Source of the DNA: a virus
Reading direction: 5' to 3' (one strand)
Length of the DNA: 25,463 nt
IMG/VR virus record: IMGVR_UViG_3300027810_000059
Coordinates: 1-25,463 of that record
This document shows, piece by piece, positions 23,806 through 25,463 of the stretch (positions within the stretch are counted from its first letter, which is position 1; every line of letters starts with the position of its first letter). Below the pieces are notes generated by a model, which worked only from the letters and a program-made list of their open reading frames with translations, did not search any database and had not been told where the DNA came from. The position numbers and the translations under genes were made by a program.

Positions 23806-24546
23806 ATGGCAGCAGTAACAGCAATAGTAGCGGCAAGCGCGGCAGTAATAAGTTCGGGAGTTCAAGCTATTAGCGCAAATCAGAAAGCTCAAGCAGCTAA
23901 AGGAGATGTAGCTAGAGCAAAAAACAGTTTAGAAGAGCTTGAAGCGTCAAGACAAGATATTGTGAATCCTTATGAAAACATGGAGAATCTATCGGGCATG
24001 GCCTCAGATACTTCTGGTAATTTGAAAAATAGGTTTGCAAACATAGGGGTTGCTACTCAGGCTGCTGAAATGCAAATAGAAGAAGCTGATGTTGCATTAG
24101 CTAATACTTTAGATACTTTAGCCGCTACTGGGGCAAGTGCTGGTGGAGCTACAGCTTTAGCACAAGCAGCTTTACAAAGTAAAAAAGGTGTATCTGCTAG
24201 TATTGAACAACAAGAGGTTTCTAATCAACAAAAAGCAGCTGCTGCTGAAATGCAAATTGATCAATCTAAAATGGGTGAAGAACAAAGGTTGCAAAACATA
24301 AATATGAGTGAAGCGCAAAGAATGCAAAACGCAGATGCTCAAGGTGCGGCTTATGAATTTGAAGCTAGAGAAAAAAGAGAATTGGTTGGTTTAGATAGAG
24401 CCTCAGCTCAAATAGAAAATGCTCAAGGGCAAGTTGCATCATTCCAAAAGACTAGAGATGGAGCGGTAAGTAGCGCTATTAGCGGCTTAGGTAATGTAGC
24501 TACTTCAGTGGGAGGTTATTTGGAGGAACAAAGAGAAGAACCCTAA
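23806..24546 (+). CDS. Internal virion (ejection-type) protein
   Basis: 246 aa, helical and Ala/Gln-rich. A hydrophobic N-terminus (VTAIVAASAAVISSGVQAI, residues 4-22) is followed by long coiled-coil segments (AKGDVARAKNSLEELEASRQ; AAAAEMQIDQSKMGEEQRLQ). There is a Gly/Ala linker with ATGASAGGATALAQ at about residues 108-121. This is the profile of gp14-like internal proteins ejected to form the trans-envelope channel in podoviruses. The frame ends in CCC TAA at 24541-24546, where a +1 shift would add 34 conserved-looking residues (separate entry). The next gene is another ejection-type protein. Confidence 0.68.
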   Translation: MAAVTAIVAASAAVISSGVQAISANQKAQAAKGDVARAKNSLEELEASRQDIVNPYENMENLSGMASDTSGNLKNRFANIGVATQAAEMQIEEADVALANTLDTLAATGASAGGATALAQAALQSKKGVSASIEQQEVSNQQKAAAAEMQIDQSKMGEEQRLQNINMSEAQRMQNADAQGAAYEFEAREKRELVGLDRASAQIENAQGQVASFQKTRDGAVSSAISGLGNVATSVGGYLEEQREEP

Positions 24547-24649
24547 AACAGCTTCGTACAATACGCAGGTACGAAACGCAAACGTGGACGCTCCAATTGA
24601 TCCATTAACTGGAGAAAAAGTACAATTAATGACAAGAAGAACACCTTAA
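24518..24649 (+). CDS. Short overlapping frame: +1 frameshift extension or ATT-started small gene
   Basis: This frame overlaps the end of the 23806 gene in +1. It has no ATG, GTG or TTG after its preceding TAG except a late GTG and ATG. The only upstream start candidates are rare ones such as ATT (24518). Still, the product looks like real protein: NPKTASYNTQVRNA, then NVDAPIDPLTGEKV, then QLMTRRTP. I recall similar short IDPLTGEKV/LxTRRT products in related marine phages. A +1 shift at CCC TAA would join it to the upstream protein, giving 280 residues. Otherwise it is a 43-residue gene with an unusual start, or a gene broken by an indel. Confidence 0.45.
   Translation: MWRNKEKNPKTASYNTQVRNANVDAPIDPLTGEKVQLMTRRTP
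24535..24547 (+). other. Candidate +1 ribosomal frameshift site (CCC TAA)
   Basis: The zero frame reads GAA GAA CCC TAA. A proline tRNA on CCC can re-pair with CCT one base ahead, and the next codon becomes AAA instead of the TAA stop. CCC followed by a stop codon is a known kind of +1 shift context in phages. The +1 frame is open to TAA at 24647-24649. Confidence 0.4.
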
Positions 24650-24658
24650 AAACAATAT

Positions 24659-25463
24659 ATGAGTTATAGAAATCCAAAAGCGGCACCAATCAATACAGGG
24701 GCTGCGGTATATGAAGGTATAAACAAACTTGCTGGCGATGTTTTTACATTTGCAAACAACGAAAGAGATCGTAAAGGTCAATTAGTAGCAGATAGTTTAG
24801 CTGCTCAACAAGCTATTGATGACGACGTTAATAAAATGGGGTTATCTTTAAATGAAGGTGACAACAATTTTGAAACTCAAGTGTTCGCAGAAGCTCAAGC
24901 TGCTAAAAAAGCAATTGCAGCACAGTACGAAACAATGAGTAGAACTTTTTCTTCACCGGAACAAAGAGCTAAAGCTAAAGCAGAAATAGCTAGACTTAAT
25001 AAGTATCCTGAAAATCTTGTGGCTGACCTTAGTACTGGTAAATACATTACTGACATGTACGATAAAGCCATGCAGTTACAGCAAGGGAAAACTGGATCTA
25101 TAAGCAAGTCAAATGATATTAATCTAATAGCTGTGGCTGGCGATATGAAAGCTGGCGGTAAAAACACAAAGATTGAAACCAATGCCGCTGGATCTAGAAC
25201 TTTAGTTACAACTATAGATAAAGACACTTACAGGCTTAATATATCAAATATAACCAACGGTTTAAAAACAAACCCTAACCAAACATTGTTTAAAACAGTT
25301 CAAGATGATGCGCCTGATATAAAAACTTATCAAGCTGCTTTAGGTCTTAATGACAAAACAAGCATTGATGCAATGATACTTTCTGGTAAAATGAAAAAAT
25401 CAGAATCAAAAGTTGATAGATCAGGAAAGCTAATGGACCTGTATGTATTAGACGAAGCTGAAG
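24659..25463 (+). CDS. Internal virion (ejection-type) protein, N-terminal part (3' end outside window)
   Basis: Open from the ATG at 24659 to the window edge, 268 codons. It starts SYRNPKAAPINTGAAVYEGINKLAGDVF, with a charged, mostly helical body after it. Segments include ADSLAAQQAIDDDVNKM, ETQVFAEAQAAKKAIAAQYE and PEQRAKAKAEIARLNKY, with likely coiled coils. No enzyme motif, such as a transglycosylase glutamate context, can be made out in this part. It follows a gp14-like gene, and podovirus ejection proteins are usually encoded as such a run. A large internal virion protein is therefore the best call. The opening, NTGAAVYEGINKLAGDV, is similar in style to internal proteins of marine podoviruses. 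The identity of the rest is unknown. Confidence 0.62.
   Translation, partial: MSYRNPKAAPINTGAAVYEGINKLAGDVFTFANNERDRKGQLVADSLAAQQAIDDDVNKMGLSLNEGDNNFETQVFAEAQAAKKAIAAQYETMSRTFSSPEQRAKAKAEIARLNKYPENLVADLSTGKYITDMYDKAMQLQQGKTGSISKSNDINLIAVAGDMKAGGKNTKIETNAAGSRTLVTTIDKDTYRLNISNITNGLKTNPNQTLFKTVQDDAPDIKTYQAALGLNDKTSIDAMILSGKMKKSESKVDRSGKLMDLYVLDEAE

Noticed and set aside
24582-24649. GTG-started 21-residue gene in the frame after the 23806 gene
   Set aside because: It would drop the protein-like NPKTASYNTQVRNA part of the same frame; a frameshift or rare upstream start explains the sequence better.
24895-25227. Minus-strand open frame of 110 codons at the right end
   Set aside because: It lies opposite a long + frame with protein-like helical sequence that runs off the window; the antisense product is a hydrophobic artefact of that composition.
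1-25463. Stop-codon reassignment, as seen in some crAss-like phages
   Set aside because: TAG ends groEL, the 6646 gene and the capsid gene, and TGA ends groES, the 7096 gene and the portal, all at sensible protein ends. The standard bacterial code fits.
1-25463. tRNA genes, CRISPR arrays, insertion sequences, integrase or attachment sites
   Set aside because: None was seen. The TAAA tracts are short tandem leaders without spacers, and no transposase or integrase motif occurs in any frame I read.

Overview
The window is a stretch of a tailed bacteriophage genome. Every convincing gene lies on the + strand, and genes are packed with few-base gaps or overlaps. The DNA is visibly AT-rich. Shine-Dalgarno sequences are almost absent, and start codons follow A/T-rich leaders (TAAATG junctions, tandem TAAA tracts). 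That style, together with the types of structural proteins, suggests a phage of a marine Bacteroidota (flavobacterium-like) host. The morphology is probably podovirus-like: there is a portal, ring/adaptor proteins, a nozzle-like protein and internal virion proteins, but no tape measure, sheath or tail-tube gene. The structural block resembles crAss-like and related marine Bacteroidota podoviruses. This is judged from recalled family features, not from a search.

Layout. (1) 1-1447: the end of a tail fibre with GNVGIGTT repeats and a small conserved phage protein. (2) 1537-3777: a chaperonin operon, groEL-groES, followed by a small winged-helix-like protein. (3) 3780-6577: accessory and lysis region with a Gly/Ser/Gln-rich protein, a zinc amidase endolysin, a run of four very basic small proteins, a holin-family membrane protein, a spike-base-like protein and a second small membrane protein. 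(4) 6646-7918: four small overlapping genes, one of which looks like a second GroES-fold protein, leading into the packaging gene. (5) 7918-15033: large terminase, portal, scaffold candidate and major capsid protein, closed by a strong hairpin. (6) 15121-25463: a conserved virion-associated protein, two ring/adaptor-type proteins, a 1055-aa nozzle-like protein, a 296-aa aromatic-rich protein, a second nozzle/propeller-like protein, a GNAT-like acetyltransferase and internal (ejection-type) virion proteins. The last of these runs off the window.

How it works together. The genes from terminase to internal proteins form one head, neck and tail assembly programme. The phage brings its own GroEL and a GroES that lacks the roof hairpin, as T4 gp31 does, plus a second GroES-like protein beside the terminase. 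The most natural inference is help in folding the capsid protein or another virion protein. The amidase and the holin-like proteins form the lysis set.

Most notable observations: the reversed groEL-groES order with a 17-nt overlap; the roofless GroES; the divergent GroES-binding face of GroEL; the second GroES-like gene; a CCC-TAA junction at 24541-24546 that looks like a +1 frameshift site leading into a conserved-looking 34-codon tail with no usable start of its own; and the repeated TAAA leaders.
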